From Sulfurovaceae bacterium (GTDB lineage Bacteria > Campylobacterota > Campylobacteria > Campylobacterales > Sulfurovaceae): a DNA stretch of 5,717 nucleotides. The stretch lies in contig JAOZOG010000139.1 in the NCBI GenBank assembly GCA_029933395.1, forward strand, positions 1 to 5,717, given 5' to 3'. The notes under the pieces are model-generated. The model saw only the letters and a list, made by a program, of their open reading frames with translations. It was not told the DNA's origin and ran no database searches. A program made the translations under genes and the position numbers. Shown piece after piece: positions 4,024 to 5,717 of this stretch. Within the stretch, counting starts at the first letter, position 1. Each line of letters opens with the position of its first letter.

Positions 4024-5538
4024 CTAAAAGAGGTAGTTGAGCTCAAACCGGGCATCGATCGCGTCATAGATATTATTCTCGGCATCAGTATAGCCAATCC
4101 TGAAGCGCCATTGCAAATCCTCCATCCAGGGAAGATTCTGAATCAGGCCCAGATAGAGATTGTTTTTGTCACTGCTGAGCAGACTTTTTCCTTCATCTTC
4201 ATTGGTATGCATCAGGGCTGCTTCGATGAAGAGATTTTTGTAGTTTCCCTGCTGTTTGAGATTGTGCTGGATATCGATACGGTAGCTTTGGGTATTGGCT
4301 TTCCAGTTGTATTGTCCCATCGATCGTGTATATCCTGCAGTAGGAAAGCCTCTCCAGGGTGTGATGAGGTCGGCTTCATTGAGGACGTTGGTGTAGCCCA
4401 GATTGGCGATCCAGTCATCATACTCGAAGATGATGCGCGCTGCAATCATTTGGCCATCGAGCGAGTCGGGATTTTTATAGTTGCCGCTGTGGGCAGCGAT
4501 GAGGCCATAGTAGGAGGCACCACCGATCGCCCCCGCACCGAGGTCGAACTGCTGGATGAAGCGGATACCCGGTCTTATGGTGAGTTCGTCTATGGGCTGA
4601 TAGTGCCAGTTGGTCTCCAGCATGATCTGACCCAGCAGACTATGCACAAAATAGAAGGAGCTGTCAAGACGTACGTTTTCCAGCGCTGTGCTGTGAAGGT
4701 CACCTGTCAACAGGGGGCGATAGGGATCGATACCGGCTGCTTTGAGGCGACTCCACGTCAATCCTCTGTGCATCACACTGTCATCATTTTCACTCCATTG
4801 CGGCATCAGCTCACCGCTGGAGTTGCTGTCACCATAGGCGAGGAGTGCATGGTTGCTGGCGTGGTCTCGGAGTTTCTGCCGTGTGAGCCAGGCCAGCCTT
4901 ATCTTGGTGTGGGGGATAAGGTGGCTGTCAAAAACGACACCGTCGAAAGTGTTGGGGATCATCTTGCTGTCGTTGGATTTGGTATAGAAGGTCTCTACAA
5001 GCTGCCGCCCGATACGTAGTTTGCTGTTTTGAAAGCCGCTGTAGCGCAGATAGGCCTGTCCAATCACGGCAAGCGACTTTTTGCCCTTGTTGATATAATC
5101 GTAGCGGCTGAGCAGATCCTTGCCGGGTTTGAGAGAGTTAATCAGGAGTCTGTCACTGTCGAAAAAGGCCCGGGAGAAGTATCCCGCCAGCGAGAAGTCG
5201 AAGTCGGCAAGTGTGCTGCTTTTGTAGACCAGAGATGCGCCCAATCCTGTAATGAAGCTGTCATCTTTCAACGCTCCCTCTGTACGCCAGTCCCAATAGA
5301 AAGTGTTGGAGCGAATCCGCCAGTAGAGGAGGCCATACTGGAGCATATCGGGGATATTGTCTACCGTGCCGGGAAGTTCTTTGTAGAGCAGCGTGTAGTT
5401 CTTCAGCAGTTCCCGTTTGTGAATCTCTTTGGTAGGGACGATCGTCTCTTTGGGGTGGACATCCTCCTCTGCCTCGAGAAGCAGTGAGAGCGGAAACAGC
5501 AGGAGCACTGCAAGCAGAAACCGGTTTGTCCGTATCAT
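4024..5538 (-). CDS. OprD-family outer-membrane porin (504 aa)
   Basis: This is a predicted outer-membrane beta-barrel with an N-terminal signal peptide (MIRTNR, a hydrophobic core from about residue 7 to 21, cleavage near LLLEA at 23) and a terminal Phe, as expected for barrel assembly. OprD-type motifs are clear: YLRYSGF, LRIGRQ (174-179) and NDSKMIPNTFDGV (189-201), followed by alternating aromatic strands to the end (ARFELNYLF). OprD-type channels pass small anionic or zwitterionic solutes; the solute here is unknown. Being 9 nt upstream of modA, it may admit molybdate, which is inference. The start is uncertain. ATG at 5538-5536 gives the best signal peptide and lies 10 nt after AAGGAG (5554-5549). 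ATG at 5547-5545 would add three residues but sits only 1 nt from that site. An open frame to 5706 runs into the upstream gene and is unlikely. Confidence 0.88.
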   Translation of the reverse strand: MIRTNRFLLAVLLLFPLSLLLEAEEDVHPKETIVPTKEIHKRELLKNYTLLYKELPGTVDNIPDMLQYGLLYWRIRSNTFYWDWRTEGALKDDSFITGLGASLVYKSSTLADFDFSLAGYFSRAFFDSDRLLINSLKPGKDLLSRYDYINKGKKSLAVIGQAYLRYSGFQNSKLRIGRQLVETFYTKSNDSKMIPNTFDGVVFDSHLIPHTKIRLAWLTRQKLRDHASNHALLAYGDSNSSGELMPQWSENDDSVMHRGLTWSRLKAAGIDPYRPLLTGDLHSTALENVRLDSSFYFVHSLLGQIMLETNWHYQPIDELTIRPGIRFIQQFDLGAGAIGGASYYGLIAAHSGNYKNPDSLDGQMIAARIIFEYDDWIANLGYTNVLNEADLITPWRGFPTAGYTRSMGQYNWKANTQSYRIDIQHNLKQQGNYKNLFIEAALMHTNEDEGKSLLSSDKNNLYLGLIQNLPWMEDLQWRFRIGYTDAENNIYDAIDARFELNYLF

Positions 5539-5548
5539 TCGCCACATG

Positions 5549-5554
5549 CTCCTT
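5549..5554 (-). promoter_or_regulatory. Ribosome-binding site deciding the porin start
   Basis: The minus strand reads AAGGAG here. It is 1 nt from the first possible ATG (5547) and 10 nt from the second (5538). Neither spacing is ideal. The wider one is more workable, which favours the shorter porin. Confidence 0.55.
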
Positions 5555-5567
5555 TTTTGCTTGTCAT

Positions 5568-5597
5568 TGTATAGCTCTTTTGATAATGCAGGAGTAA
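5568..5597 (-). promoter_or_regulatory. Candidate promoter of the porin-mod operon
   Basis: The minus strand has TATACA (5573-5568), continuing to AAT, as a -10 box. The best -35 candidate is TTACTC (5597-5592) at an 18-base spacing, or TTTACT at 19. The -35 match is weak, which is common in Campylobacterota promoters. The -35 region overlaps one arm of the inverted repeat at 5586-5629, so binding there could control access. No sequence resembling the E. coli ModE operator is visible. Confidence 0.4.
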
Positions 5598-5629
5598 AAA
5601 ATACTTTTTTGAAGCATCTTCTCCTGCAT
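5586..5629. repeat. Nested inverted repeat between the upstream gene and the porin
   Basis: ATGCAGGAG (5586-5594) and CTCCTGCAT (5621-5629) form a perfect 9-bp inverted repeat. Inside the 26-base interval are two smaller palindromes, AAAAAATACTTTTTT (5596-5610) and GAAGCATCTTC (5611-5621). No U-run follows the outer stem on either strand, so a standard terminator is not evident. It may end the upstream transcript by another route, act as an operator over the porin -35, or form an attenuating leader structure if transcription reads through. Confidence 0.6.
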
Positions 5630-5641
5630 CCTGTCGCCGGA

Positions 5642-5717
5642 TTAGAATCCTCCGCTTGGATCAAAGCCAAAACCCATCGACACGAAATTGGGATCGCTGT
5701 AACCATACTGAGTGCTG
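5642..5717 (-). CDS. C-terminus of an unrecognised gene, cut by the window edge
   Basis: Twenty-four codons end at TAA (5644-5642). The translation, YGYSDPNFVSMGFGFDPSGG plus a final Phe, with STQ before it, is rich in Gly and Phe and reads like genuine protein rather than a shadow. A final aromatic residue is seen in many outer-membrane barrels, but the DPSGGF ending is not diagnostic. The family is not recognisable from this much sequence. The gene runs in the same direction as the porin, with about 100 bp between its stop and the porin start. Whether it belongs to the same unit is unclear. Confidence 0.5.
   Translation of the reverse strand, partial: STQYGYSDPNFVSMGFGFDPSGGF

Noticed and set aside
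5548..5641. ModE operator upstream of the operon
   Set aside because: No match to the E. coli ModE-type palindrome could be seen. The repeat present has a different sequence and spacing.
5539..5706. Upstream extension of the porin by 56 codons
   Set aside because: It would bury the signal peptide, run through the inverted repeat and overlap the end of the upstream gene in another frame.

Overview
The window looks like the chromosome of a Campylobacterota (epsilonproteobacterial) species. The gene order modA, stand-alone Mop protein, modB, modC matches what I recall of the Campylobacter jejuni molybdate locus. The outer-membrane protein beside it has the OprD-type motifs usual in free-living sulfur-metabolising members of the group. 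The genus cannot be fixed from this sequence alone.

Right part (about 1319-5717, all minus strand, moderate GC): the last 24 codons of an unrecognised gene enter from the right edge. After a 0.1 kb intergenic stretch with a nested inverted repeat and a candidate promoter come five tightly packed genes: an OprD-family porin, modA (periplasmic molybdate-binding protein), a di-Mop/TOBE cytoplasmic molybdate-binding protein, modB (permease) and modC (ATPase with its own C-terminal Mop/TOBE domain). The gap after the porin is 9 nt and the later junctions overlap by 4, 1 and 8 nt, so the set reads as one transcription unit with coupled translation. Together the products could move molybdate from the outer membrane to the periplasm, across the inner membrane, and into a cytoplasmic oxyanion-binding pool. 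The porin's part in this is inference from position.

Left part (about 1-1196, visibly more AT-rich): this is a 1.18 kb insert bounded by an 18-bp direct repeat whose sequence is the 3' end of a tRNA, ending in an encoded CCA. The copy at the left edge is probably the end of an intact tRNA gene lying outside the window. The copy at 1173-1195 is only a T-loop-to-CCA fragment. This is the usual signature of an element integrated at a tRNA 3' end, although no integrase is visible. Inside are, on the minus strand, a 48-codon gene missed by ordinary length cut-offs, with a near-consensus sigma-70 promoter; a GNAT acetyltransferase starting at TTG 2 nt downstream; an internally deleted IS30-type remnant with 11-bp inverted ends; and a 16-bp long-range inverted repeat.

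The most interesting material is this tRNA-bounded mini-island with its small-protein/GNAT pair. Second is the porin leading the molybdate operon. No CRISPR array, complete insertion sequence or replication origin is visible.
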